Origin: Lacipirellula parvula
GTDB taxonomy: Bacteria; Planctomycetota; Planctomycetia; Pirellulales; Lacipirellulaceae
Direction of reading: 5' to 3'
Length of the DNA: 64,000 nucleotides
Assembly: GCF_009177095.1 (NCBI RefSeq)
Contig: NZ_AP021861.1
Coordinates: 62,001 to 126,000 of the forward strand
The notes below the pieces were generated by a model. The model was not told the DNA's origin, searched no databases, and saw only the letters and a program-made list of their open reading frames with translations. How positions within the stretch are numbered: position 1 is the first letter of the stretch; each line of letters begins with the position of its first letter. Position numbers and translations under genes: made by a program. Of this stretch, positions 8,743-17,540 are shown in pieces.

Positions 8743-11628
8743 TCAGTCCTCGCCGAGCAATTCCGACAGTGACACGCGCCGAAAGCCGGTTGGCGCTTCC
8801 TCGCCGGGCTTGGCGATTCGGATGCCGCCCACGCGCTCGTCCGCTTCGTTTCTAGCGAGTTGCTCCCAGTCGAAGAGGAAGACTTTCTGGAAGTATTCGG
8901 CAACGCGCGACGAGCGTACGTGAAGACTTGCGTCGCGGTTAAATAGAGCGCCCTGATTCGTTAGGTTGTGACTTCCCAGAATGACTTCCTGAGCATCCAC
9001 AATAATGCCCTTCGTGTGGCATTTGGGCTGCAACCTTAAGGCGCCAGGCGACGTGTCGAAGCCGAAATCCTTTAAACGCTCGATCAACTCCTGTTGTCGG
9101 ACAATGTCGGCGGCTCGATGAAAGTCGCGTGCGTCGCGAGAGATGATCCGAACGTCGAGGCCGGCTTGTTGCTTGTCTCTGAGAACTGTGAAAAATTCTA
9201 CAAGTTCGTCGTTGTCGTCGTCGGTCATCTTAAACGACTGATTCTGTAGGTAAATCGTACGCGTGGCGCGGCGAATCATCTCCGTCGCAACTTTCATAAA
9301 CACGCGCTGATCGTCGGCATCGCGGTCTGGCGTTAGCAGCGGACGAACGTCCAACTCGCCGTCGTTGTGCGTAATGACCAATGGGTCGAAATATTGCAAT
9401 CCCGCGCGTCTTCGTTCGTTGCTGATTTCAAGAGCTTCAATTGGCACAAAAAACTCCGTGGAAGGCGTCGAAACGGCCTCGTCGTCCTCCAGCGGTACTC
9501 TCTCGGCCTCGCGAAAGTCATATTCGATGTAGTTTTGGAACAACGTGGCGAGCTCTTTGTGTTCGATGATGGCGTGCCACTCGCGATTGTGTCGACGAAG
9601 AGGTCGGTCGTCATCGGAATCTTCTCCGGCGGGGTCGATATCTGCTTGATTCGAGTCTTTCCAGTTTCCGCTTGATAACCAAAACTCCTTTCCGTCGCGC
9701 GAGGCGACCTTAATGTGATACGAACTCGCAATCAGACGGTTAGGGCCCCGAACCGAGGCCCAAACATGCGAGAACTTGTCGCCGAGCCTTTCCTGCATAT
9801 CCTCGACCGCGGATTCTGTAGCGTCTCCTTCGCCCACGCCGCGCTTTTGGGTCACCATTCTTAGCGTGTTTCCGCGTGGCGAGATCGCCGCTTCGATCGC
9901 ATCGCTGATGTGCTCAGCGCCCCACTCATACATCGTGGCAGTGAGGTTGTCCTCGACTCGACCGAAGAAGTCTTTCAAATTCGGAAATCCGGAGTCGGGG
10001 CTGACGTGAAAGATGGCGTTCATTGGGGCCTTGAACGGCTTTAACGCCATTTCCGAATTGGGGTCGTTATACCCCGGCGGCTCTCTGTAGCCGGCGGGGC
10101 GAGCACGCCGTTCCAGCACAGTCATATCAATACCGAGATCCTCCAGTTGATCCGGCAGGGGCGCCGTACGAATGTCAATGCCGACGCCCTCGAGTTCACG
10201 CGGGAAGGCAGGTTTTCCCGCGTTGCTCAACTCGTCGTAGGGAAGTTTCTCTCGCAACTCGATGACGACGACTCGTTCATCAGTGATCCAGCCATTCTTG
10301 AATCGATATCCCAGACGGATCTTGAGTACGTCCGGGCGGCCTTCAAACATCTGCTTAGCGCGTTCGAGGGCTTGTTCCAATGGGGGCGCTCCCATGGGGG
10401 CGCTAACTGCGGGTAACGGAGGCGCCGGGATCGCCGTTGGGACGGGAGTTCCGATGGTGACGGTAATCTCGATCGGAATGTTGAATGTCATGCGGACGGT
10501 TCCAGGCGTTGTTGATGCGAAGGCTGGCGCGCTTTCTACAGCGGGCCTCAAGTCGGTTAGTCCGGCCTGACGTCGCGGCTGTTCACCTATCACCCTGTCG
10601 AGTAATTTTTTCAGATAGGGCGCTGACACCGCCAGATTGGCCGAATCGTCGAGGTAGCCGCCATGGTGCAGGCCTACGGCGCGGCCTGTCAGTAGATCGA
10701 TGAGTACGGAACCAGAGTTCCCTCCGAGCGTCGAGCAGTCGTGCTCGATGCGTTCCTCGCCTACCTTCGTTACCAAGCCGGGCGCTAAACGTTTCCGCTC
10801 ATAGACGTCGCCGAAGATTCGGCGGGCAAGTTCTTGATCGGGAATGCTAGGATCCTCGGCGGGATAACCAATCGCGGCGATTGTGCTTTCCAGTTTGACT
10901 TCATCCGCCAACTCGATCGGCCTTGGCAGCTGAGGCTGCCCGGGGCCGCGGGTGACTCGCAGGAATGCGACGTCGGGTTCATTTGAGCCGGCGATCCAGA
11001 GCACCGAGGTGACGGGATGCTCCAACTCGTCGTTGCGCAACTCCTCCTCTCTAAAATCAATATCGCACGACATCACGCTCCCTAGCAGGCCTGGGCGGAA
11101 AATGAACCCGGAAGCGGTAGGATCGCGCCTAGAAAACTCTTGGGCCACATGACGATTTGTGACCACAATATTGTCAGCGATCAACCACCCCGTTCCCACC
11201 CATGAGACGTCGCCGTTGGTGATCTCGATACGGCCTACTGCAGGTATCGCTCGATCGATTTGCGCTTTGCATTTCTGAATGACGGCAGTCCATGACTCAC
11301 TATCAGGCCCAATGAAGTTTGTCGTCGACTGATTGTTACTGATCCGCGCGACAGGCCGCGCGCCTGCGTTAAGTGCGATAATGCGTTCACTGGCTTCGTC
11401 GGGGAGCTGGAGTCCCGCGGTAGTGAAACGAGAAGCGCTCGCAATGCGAGCGCATTTCTCGTTCGCGAAAAGATCGCCGACGAATAGCTTTGCCGCCGCG
11501 CGGCCTTCGGGAGCGATACCCGCCCCCAGGGTCGCCAGCTTGGCCCTCAACTCGTCCGCTAGGCCTGGAACTCCCTGTCCGAACTTGCCGGCTACGTCGT
11601 CTAACCGTCGCTGCGTGGCTTTTGCCAT
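8743..11628 (-). CDS. Trypsin-like protease fused to a two-motif phospholipase D/nuclease domain
   Basis: This 961-residue protein combines two enzymes. Residues about 130-350 form a trypsin-like serine protease with His160 (TNRHVA), Asp219 (EPDVAFLRV) and Ser305 (GGNSGS). A Pro-rich linker spans about 360-420. The rest holds two HKD motifs of the phospholipase D superfamily: H638-x-K640-x4-D645 with LSSGNW after it, and H871-x-K873-x4-D878 followed by GSHNLT. Both catalytic sets look intact, so active protease and PLD/nuclease are expected. No signal peptide is seen, so it is probably cytoplasmic. ATG 11628 has AAGGAT seven bases upstream. Four hand-counted 60-base rows within the gene hold 29-30 G+C each, lower than flanking genes, which may indicate transfer. 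Substrates are unknown. Confidence 0.88.
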   Translation of the reverse strand: MAKATQRRLDDVAGKFGQGVPGLADELRAKLATLGAGIAPEGRAAAKLFVGDLFANEKCARIASASRFTTAGLQLPDEASERIIALNAGARPVARISNNQSTTNFIGPDSESWTAVIQKCKAQIDRAIPAVGRIEITNGDVSWVGTGWLIADNIVVTNRHVAQEFSRRDPTASGFIFRPGLLGSVMSCDIDFREEELRNDELEHPVTSVLWIAGSNEPDVAFLRVTRGPGQPQLPRPIELADEVKLESTIAAIGYPAEDPSIPDQELARRIFGDVYERKRLAPGLVTKVGEERIEHDCSTLGGNSGSVLIDLLTGRAVGLHHGGYLDDSANLAVSAPYLKKLLDRVIGEQPRRQAGLTDLRPAVESAPAFASTTPGTVRMTFNIPIEITVTIGTPVPTAIPAPPLPAVSAPMGAPPLEQALERAKQMFEGRPDVLKIRLGYRFKNGWITDERVVVIELREKLPYDELSNAGKPAFPRELEGVGIDIRTAPLPDQLEDLGIDMTVLERRARPAGYREPPGYNDPNSEMALKPFKAPMNAIFHVSPDSGFPNLKDFFGRVEDNLTATMYEWGAEHISDAIEAAISPRGNTLRMVTQKRGVGEGDATESAVEDMQERLGDKFSHVWASVRGPNRLIASSYHIKVASRDGKEFWLSSGNWKDSNQADIDPAGEDSDDDRPLRRHNREWHAIIEHKELATLFQNYIEYDFREAERVPLEDDEAVSTPSTEFFVPIEALEISNERRRAGLQYFDPLVITHNDGELDVRPLLTPDRDADDQRVFMKVATEMIRRATRTIYLQNQSFKMTDDDNDELVEFFTVLRDKQQAGLDVRIISRDARDFHRAADIVRQQELIERLKDFGFDTSPGALRLQPKCHTKGIIVDAQEVILGSHNLTNQGALFNRDASLHVRSSRVAEYFQKVFLFDWEQLARNEADERVGGIRIAKPGEEAPTGFRRVSLSELLGED

Positions 11629-11662
11629 GGTTTTAATCCTTTAATGTCTTTAATTTGGTTGT

Positions 11663-12928
11663 CTACGTATCGAATAGGGCGGAGCCCGCAAATCCTTCCG
11701 ACCCCTTCGGCGACGGCGGGCAGAAGTAATAGCCGCCGTCGATGTTTGAAAGTATTCCACGACCGTAAAGCGCATCGATTCCAGTTCCCTTCAACGGGAA
11801 GTCGGGATTGAGCTGCCAATTGTTAACCGCCCATTCGAATTGCTTACGCAAGTCGTGCATGAAGGCGAGGAAGAGCAAGCCGCAAGACGCCTTGCCGGTT
11901 CCATCGATGCCGTCAAAGTACGGATAGCCGCGGCGTAGGAACCGACGGTCGAGGTCTTCGACGCCGAGGAAGTCTTTGCCGTGGCGGCGGGGTTGCACCT
12001 TACGGATATGGGCCGTGAGCGGTCCGTCGATGGTTTGATAGGGACTTGGGTACGCCGGCGTCATGTTGCTAGGGCCGGTCGCCTGTCGTGACAGCGGCTT
12101 GCCGCTGGCCTTCTCCCGGCCGATCATGCCTTCCTGCTCGGACTCCGCAATAGTTTCCCAAAGCGGCAGATTCTCTTGGATTTTCCGCCATACGAGATAG
12201 CTGCCGTTTTGCGCCCAGGCGGGCTCTCCGTCATGCGGCGAGACGTAGACAAAGCGGTCCAATTCGCCGTTCCGGGCGTTCGAAAGATTGTCGATGCCGT
12301 CGTCAAATCGCAGGAACTCGCGGCGATCCGGCCGCGAGAAGCCCTGGTCGAGCGTCCGCACGCGAAGCCGCGATTCCTTTCGCCCGGCGACTCCCCAGTT
12401 GCCCTGGCAGAGAGCGCGGGCCATAGAGACGTTGACGTAGGGGTGATCGCTGGCGATGAGAAAAATGAGATCTGCGGCGCTCTGCCCAGGATCGAATTGG
12501 TCGCCTACGACTTTCGGCATGCAACGTAGCCACTTGGGCTTATGATGTCGCAAACCAAAGCGGTCGTCGCCGTCGGCCGAAGTGAAGAGGCTGGCTCCGT
12601 AGCCAATGGTGATTGTCAATCGCCACGACTTCGGAAGCTCGCGCAGAATGGGAATATGATTGTCGTCCGGGGTTCGCAGCATTTGCGTGCGGGCGAAGCT
12701 CGACAAGCTTTGCAGCGCGTCGCGCAGGTCTTCGCGGCCCTTCACATTCACATCGCCTGTCACGACTGTGAGAAAATTCTGCGGATCGATGCGTCCAGCT
12801 CGTTCGAACGCATAGCGCTCACGATCGACCGGACGATCTTCAATGGACCCAGGGGGAGTAACCGGCCACTGCGGGTCGGTAAGCCCCGGTTGGAAAGGCC
12901 CGTCAAGTATGGGTTGAGGTAGATCCAT
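11663..12928 (-). CDS. DyP-type haem peroxidase, divergent
   Basis: This 421-residue protein shows the hallmark segments of dye-decolourising peroxidases: the GXXDG-region equivalent FLRFDDGIDN (distal Asp210), NGSYLVWRKIQ, the proximal haem-ligand motif AHIRKVQPR (His307), the distal-Arg region RRGYPYFDG (Arg332), CGLLFLAFMHDLRKQFEW, and GGYYFCPP near the C-terminus. The first glycine of GXXDG is replaced by Arg. No TAT signal is present, unlike EfeB-type exported members, so a cytoplasmic location is likely. It starts 13 bases after the stop codon of the glycyl radical enzyme gene without an obvious ribosome binding site, so it is probably translationally coupled. The partner substrate is unknown. 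Confidence 0.88.
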   Translation of the reverse strand: MDLPQPILDGPFQPGLTDPQWPVTPPGSIEDRPVDRERYAFERAGRIDPQNFLTVVTGDVNVKGREDLRDALQSLSSFARTQMLRTPDDNHIPILRELPKSWRLTITIGYGASLFTSADGDDRFGLRHHKPKWLRCMPKVVGDQFDPGQSAADLIFLIASDHPYVNVSMARALCQGNWGVAGRKESRLRVRTLDQGFSRPDRREFLRFDDGIDNLSNARNGELDRFVYVSPHDGEPAWAQNGSYLVWRKIQENLPLWETIAESEQEGMIGREKASGKPLSRQATGPSNMTPAYPSPYQTIDGPLTAHIRKVQPRRHGKDFLGVEDLDRRFLRRGYPYFDGIDGTGKASCGLLFLAFMHDLRKQFEWAVNNWQLNPDFPLKGTGIDALYGRGILSNIDGGYYFCPPSPKGSEGFAGSALFDT

Positions 12929-12941
12929 GAGTCGAGGAGCG

Positions 12942-15500
12942 TCAGCTGACGAATAGCGGTCGCCGCCGATGATGTTCTTGGTGTTCGGGAAAAAGAGTAA
13001 CGAAGAATTCGGACCAGCCCCCCATGCGCACGCGCACTAGGTTGAACGCCTCCGGATCTCGCTGGGCTCCGGCGAATGTTTCTGGGTCGCAGACCGTGAA
13101 GGTGGCGACGGAGCCGCCTTCGCCTCTCGCGAACGCTTTGAGGATCGAGGCGAGATCTTCGACGGGGAAGTTTTCCGGCAGGTTGTAGTCAGCCGGCGCG
13201 CCGTCTCCTAGACGACGCATGCAATTATCGGCGTAACTTCGGAAGCTATCGGCAAGCGCGCCAGTACGAGCGTGACGCGAACCGTTGTCAGGCGTCGGAG
13301 ATCGATCGCGATGGACCGGCGCGGGCGAAAGGTCCGAGGCGATTGGGTCGCCGGCCCGGCGGCCGTCGGGAGAGGCGCCGACCAATGATCCGCTGAAGAC
13401 GTACTGCTCAAAAGTTCCGACCCCGGGGATCATCAGAATCTCGAAGGCGTGGTTCTCGTGAGCGTATCGCCGTTCGAGCGCGCGGCGCGCCTCGCCATGA
13501 AGTTCTGAAGACCATGCAGCGATCAAGCGGTCGCAAAACTCGTCGATCAATTTCCATGCCAGCTCGTCTACCTCGCGATTGCCATACCCAAACTTTGGCA
13601 AGTCATCGCACATCGAGCGAATTTCAGCGATTCGCTGAGGCGATACGGCAGTGCCCAGCGCGGGCGCAAGGCGGCCGTTCGTCGAGACGAGATTGGCGCC
13701 CCAGTTCGTCGCAACGGCTGAGACAAGCTCCTCGAGGCCGACGCTTCGCTGCTCGTAAACCAGTGATCTGAGCGCATGCAGTGAATCGGCCGCCGTGCTG
13801 ACGCCAACCAGCAGCGGTGAAAAAATGTGGCGTCGCGCGCCTCCATCGACGAGATCGCGGGTCGACTCGATGCAGCCGCCGATCAAGGCCGACAGCAGAG
13901 GAGACGGCGCCACGTCGCTTTTAGTGCCATAGTTGGCTAGTAGATTCTTGATGTATCGGTGGCAGCTTAGGTCGAGGTGCGCAATGAGCGTCGCCCATAG
14001 TTGGTCCCAAGTTGTTAACTGGCAAGCAGGCGGCGTGCGCCAGCTATCTTTGAGCCCACGGAGGTGGATCGGGCCGGCGCCCGCAAAACTTGCCCCGCGA
14101 TTCAGAGCTTTTTCAATCAAATCCGGCGCTGAAATAAAGCCGAAGCTGAACTCCGACTCTCCGGCGGGCATCGTTTCGTAACATCCGTCGCAGGCATAAT
14201 TGCGGGCAGAAGCTAGCGATAACCGGTCGCCGGCGACCTCGCGAAAGCCGGCAATGATCTTGTCGTCTTGAAGTAGCACCGGATGGGCCCCGCCGCTCAT
14301 AAGAGCCTGCGCCGCGAGGCGCAAGACGTCGTCGGGCGTGCCGGCATGAACCCGAAGGTCCAGCGTCGGGCTGTTTAGCGGCAAGCGACGAGCGCACTCC
14401 AGGCACATTGCCGTAACGTCGTTGCAGGCGTCCGTCGGATGCTCCTCATCAGACGCAATGACGCCGCCGATCGTGATCTGCTGCATCCATTGGTTGAGTA
14501 GCCCGCCCTGGTCGTAGTTCGACGGGCCAAAGTAGCCGGTCAACACGCCATCGCAAGCGGTGAAGCGATTCTCCAGATGCCGGCGATTCAGAATGGCGCG
14601 CTCATCAAGTTTGATCCAGAAACAATCGAGCGTTTCCTGGGCCATCGTTGGCGTTAAGCGTCCCTGCTCAATGTCTCTCTCATATAGCGGCTGGAGGATT
14701 TGATCGAGCCGACCTAGGGGGACGATTTCAACCGTCCAGTGCAGGGCGCAGTGCATCAGATAGATGCTCTGCACGGCTTCGACGAAGGTTTCCGCCGGTT
14801 TGGCAGGAACTCGCCGGAGGCGATCGGCGGCCTGCTGAAGAGACTCGCGCCTCGGATCCTCTTGAGCGAGCGTCGCGGCAACACGCTCGGCTTCCTGGGC
14901 ATAGCGGCCGGCAAGGAAGATCACCGCTTCCAGGGCGATGCGAACGGCTGAAAGAAAGCACTTGCCGCGTTCGTTGGCTGTTCGGGAACGCTTGCGACAA
15001 TCGTCGATCAGACCTTCAAGCCCTCTACTGACTACCCTCTCGTGATCGGGAACGATATGGCCCATGGGCGATAGCTCGTTCAAATAGCTGAGCATCGCGC
15101 GCAGTTCTTCTTCTTCGGTCAAATATCGGACGAATTCCTTACCCTGGCCAACAGAGAATGGCGGCAACGTGCCTAGGATCAGTTCGTCCGGATCGACGGC
15201 GAACGTGCCAGCCCTCCGCGCCACATTGGCGTCCGTAATAATCTCAAACATTCGTCGTATCGCGCGCGATTTCCGCAGAGGAATCGGCTCGCTCGCGAGT
15301 TCGCGACGTTGTTCGTCGGACAGATCGTGACGGTCCCGGAAGAGATGACCAACGTCGTCTTCATTCAGCCACAGCGGTTTGTCGCGCCACAGCTGGAACG
15401 TCCGTTGAAGTAACGCGCAGACTCGCGGCGACGGCAAATCGGGATGGTCGGGCGGAAGCGACTGCAAATACCTCCAATAGGCTACGTCGCTATGAAGCAT
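12942..15500 (-). CDS. Glycyl radical enzyme (pyruvate formate-lyase-like family)
   Basis: The 852-residue length and sequence fit the PFL / glycyl radical enzyme superfamily. Residues about 119-160 (GQGKEFVRYLT, SPMGHIVPDHERVVSRG) match the N-terminal PFL domain. The catalytic-site motif is GCYE (Cys440, Glu442), comparable to the GCVE of glycerol/diol dehydratase and eliminase-type members. The C-terminal radical motif is VRMGGWSEFF, with Gly828 as the expected radical site. Both key residues are present, so a functional enzyme is plausible, perhaps an eliminase rather than pyruvate formate-lyase. No radical-SAM activating enzyme is in the window. ATG 15500 has GCGAGG upstream. It is the first gene of the four-gene operon; pairing with a haem peroxidase is unexpected for an oxygen-sensitive enzyme class. 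Confidence 0.88.
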   Translation of the reverse strand: MLHSDVAYWRYLQSLPPDHPDLPSPRVCALLQRTFQLWRDKPLWLNEDDVGHLFRDRHDLSDEQRRELASEPIPLRKSRAIRRMFEIITDANVARRAGTFAVDPDELILGTLPPFSVGQGKEFVRYLTEEEELRAMLSYLNELSPMGHIVPDHERVVSRGLEGLIDDCRKRSRTANERGKCFLSAVRIALEAVIFLAGRYAQEAERVAATLAQEDPRRESLQQAADRLRRVPAKPAETFVEAVQSIYLMHCALHWTVEIVPLGRLDQILQPLYERDIEQGRLTPTMAQETLDCFWIKLDERAILNRRHLENRFTACDGVLTGYFGPSNYDQGGLLNQWMQQITIGGVIASDEEHPTDACNDVTAMCLECARRLPLNSPTLDLRVHAGTPDDVLRLAAQALMSGGAHPVLLQDDKIIAGFREVAGDRLSLASARNYACDGCYETMPAGESEFSFGFISAPDLIEKALNRGASFAGAGPIHLRGLKDSWRTPPACQLTTWDQLWATLIAHLDLSCHRYIKNLLANYGTKSDVAPSPLLSALIGGCIESTRDLVDGGARRHIFSPLLVGVSTAADSLHALRSLVYEQRSVGLEELVSAVATNWGANLVSTNGRLAPALGTAVSPQRIAEIRSMCDDLPKFGYGNREVDELAWKLIDEFCDRLIAAWSSELHGEARRALERRYAHENHAFEILMIPGVGTFEQYVFSGSLVGASPDGRRAGDPIASDLSPAPVHRDRSPTPDNGSRHARTGALADSFRSYADNCMRRLGDGAPADYNLPENFPVEDLASILKAFARGEGGSVATFTVCDPETFAGAQRDPEAFNLVRVRMGGWSEFFVTLFPEHQEHHRRRPLFVS

Positions 15501-15790
15501 ATCGCCTCGCGAAGACGCTGTCCGGCCAGGCTGAGGAGTTACTGTAGGAACAAGGTACCGTTTTCCATTTTAGAAGCAAGCTTTTTCCGGCTCTCTTTTT
15601 CAGGATGGCGTTTCAGGCCGCTAGCAGGCGCGAATCGACTTCATGGAAGCCCGGGCGAGGCGAAGCTCCCTCTCGGTCAGCAACCGGTGGATCAGGGCAT
15701 GGCGTCGGTTGATCGCGCGATGCTCCCTCTCGACGCTGACTGATGCGATCAATCGCCGTTGAAGCGGATTGTGTGCTTGTGCCGTGGACT

Positions 15791-17422
15791 TTAGCGGCTT
15801 GTGATAGACGCCTTCGCGAGAGGGGATCTCGCTTGCGTTAGCACGACTGCCAAGATTGCGATCACAGACAGCATGGATGCTGGCGTTTCCGGAACCGACG
15901 TCGTCAATCCGAACGACTGGCCCGTTGAGTAGATGAGGATGGTGCGCAACAGCGACGCGTCGTCGAGATCCACGAGCCCGCTGTTGTCGAGATCACCCGC
16001 CATCCACTGACCGACGCGATTGAGGCTGGAAGTGTCTGAGCGCCAGTGCGCAACGAACTTGTTGACGTCGAGTTGATTGAACAACCCGTCGTTGTTGAGA
16101 TCGCCCGGCGGGACGTACGAGACGGTGCTCACGTCGACGTCGACGTAACTGCCGATGAGGTCTTGCCCCTTGGCGAGGACGTCGAACTCGAACCAACTCG
16201 GCCGGAGTTGGTAGATGGAAGTCGGCGGCGGGGCGCCGATGGCGGCCCACTCGTTGGCAGCGCCTGTGCCGACGAAGTACGAAGGGCTCACGGCGATGTC
16301 TTCGAACCGATCGCCCACCTGCAGCGAGCGGCGGCGATCGTTGCGGTCTGAACCGCCGGTGAGATCCAGATCGAGCAGTCCGTCGTTCAGGTAAACGAAG
16401 ACTCCTTCCTCCTGCGCGCGGTACTCCAGCGTGAATGCATCGGTGCGAGTTTGGAACGCGTTGACGCCCTTGTTGAATACCTGATCGTTTCTGTTGAACG
16501 TCAATCCGTAACGCGAGTTGGCGTCGTAGCCGTTGACGACGCCCATCACGTTCGCCTGGGCGTTGAGCGTCGACTGCAACTGATCGTGCGCGTAGACGCG
16601 ATAGGTGCCGTCGCCCGTCGCGTTAAGGTCGGGGACTTGGCCGGAGCTGAGCCAGCCCATGTTCACCCGTTTTTGATGGACGCTGAATGTGCCGTTCGAG
16701 ATGTTGCCCATCACGCTGAGCGGATCGCCGTATTCGTCGAGTTCAACGCCGTAGGCGACGGGGCTCAATCCATGAATCGTGGGGGAGTACTCGACATAAG
16801 CTTTCTTCTGGGCGTCCCACACATGAGGATTGAAATTGCCGTTGTCGCTCAGCCGCCACGCGCTCGAGTGGGGCGCCCCCGTGCGATGTCCGAGTTCGTG
16901 ATCGACGACAAGCTGTCCCCAGCCAGGGCCCGGGGGCGTTTGCATCGCCAGATTGTTGCCCGGAAAAGTGGCGACGCCCGACCAGCCTTGGTTGACGTCT
17001 TCGGGGGTGGCGCTGACGTCGAACAAGTTGAGCTGATAGGCCTCGGGCTCGAGTCCGAAGTTGCTGCGGACGTAGTTCTCGGCAATGCCCCACCAATCGT
17101 TCGGACGATGCAATTGATTGTCTTGCGGGTTGACGGCGAGCGTGATCGGCACGTCGACGATGTCGGCGTAACGGAGGTCGAGCTTACCTCCGGACGATTT
17201 GGCGAAGAACTCGCGCGTCAACGTTTCGCTGGCGCGAATGGCGTCGATCTTCGCTTGGTTGAGCGGTGGCGCCGTATCGGGGCGGAGAACCAGATACAAG
17301 CCGCGTTGGTTGCCGGTGGACGCGGTGATTCCTCGGCCAGGGTAGACGGCCGCCGATGCATGCTGCTGGGCGAGGAGCGTGACGCTAACGACGATCGCGA
17401 AGCCGGAAACCAACCGATGCAT
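15791..17422 (-). CDS. Secreted metzincin-like protein with dockerin repeats and PEP-CTERM-like end
   Basis: This 543-residue protein is a paralogue of the first half of the fused protein ending at 240. It has a signal peptide (cleavage near HASA|AVYPG), shared segments TREFFAKSSGGKLDL and YRVYAHDQLQS, and the metal motif HELGHRTGAPH (His175, Glu176, His179, His185) followed by a possible Met-turn DPLSVMGN. Dockerin-type repeats occur at PPGDLNNDGLFNQLDV and AGDLDNSGLVDLDDAS. The C-terminus has VPETP, a hydrophobic stretch and a basic tail, a variant PEP-CTERM signal. It likely acts at the cell surface. Peptidase function is inferred from the motif. It lies 290 bases downstream of nothing on its own strand except the preceding PEP-CTERM gene's terminator. 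Confidence 0.82.
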   Translation of the reverse strand: MHRLVSGFAIVVSVTLLAQQHASAAVYPGRGITASTGNQRGLYLVLRPDTAPPLNQAKIDAIRASETLTREFFAKSSGGKLDLRYADIVDVPITLAVNPQDNQLHRPNDWWGIAENYVRSNFGLEPEAYQLNLFDVSATPEDVNQGWSGVATFPGNNLAMQTPPGPGWGQLVVDHELGHRTGAPHSSAWRLSDNGNFNPHVWDAQKKAYVEYSPTIHGLSPVAYGVELDEYGDPLSVMGNISNGTFSVHQKRVNMGWLSSGQVPDLNATGDGTYRVYAHDQLQSTLNAQANVMGVVNGYDANSRYGLTFNRNDQVFNKGVNAFQTRTDAFTLEYRAQEEGVFVYLNDGLLDLDLTGGSDRNDRRRSLQVGDRFEDIAVSPSYFVGTGAANEWAAIGAPPPTSIYQLRPSWFEFDVLAKGQDLIGSYVDVDVSTVSYVPPGDLNNDGLFNQLDVNKFVAHWRSDTSSLNRVGQWMAGDLDNSGLVDLDDASLLRTILIYSTGQSFGLTTSVPETPASMLSVIAILAVVLTQARSPLAKASITSR

Positions 17423-17481
17423 GATGATTATCTCGTAGCGGAGAAGCAGTCGTTGCCGAACCGCGTGAAGTCAACGAAAAC

Positions 17482-17510
17482 GCCCCGCCTGCATGCTCCG
17501 CAGGCGGGGC
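17482..17510 (-). terminator. Intrinsic terminator
   Basis: A perfect 11-bp stem, GCCCCGCCTGC with GCAGGCGGGGC, encloses a 7-base loop. Read on the minus strand it is followed by CGTTTTCGTT. It lies 31 bases downstream of the stop of the PEP-CTERM gene 17541-18272 and should end that transcript. Confidence 0.85.
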
Positions 17511-17540
17511 GAAGGTCTTGTGATAGTTGCGACTCGTCGC

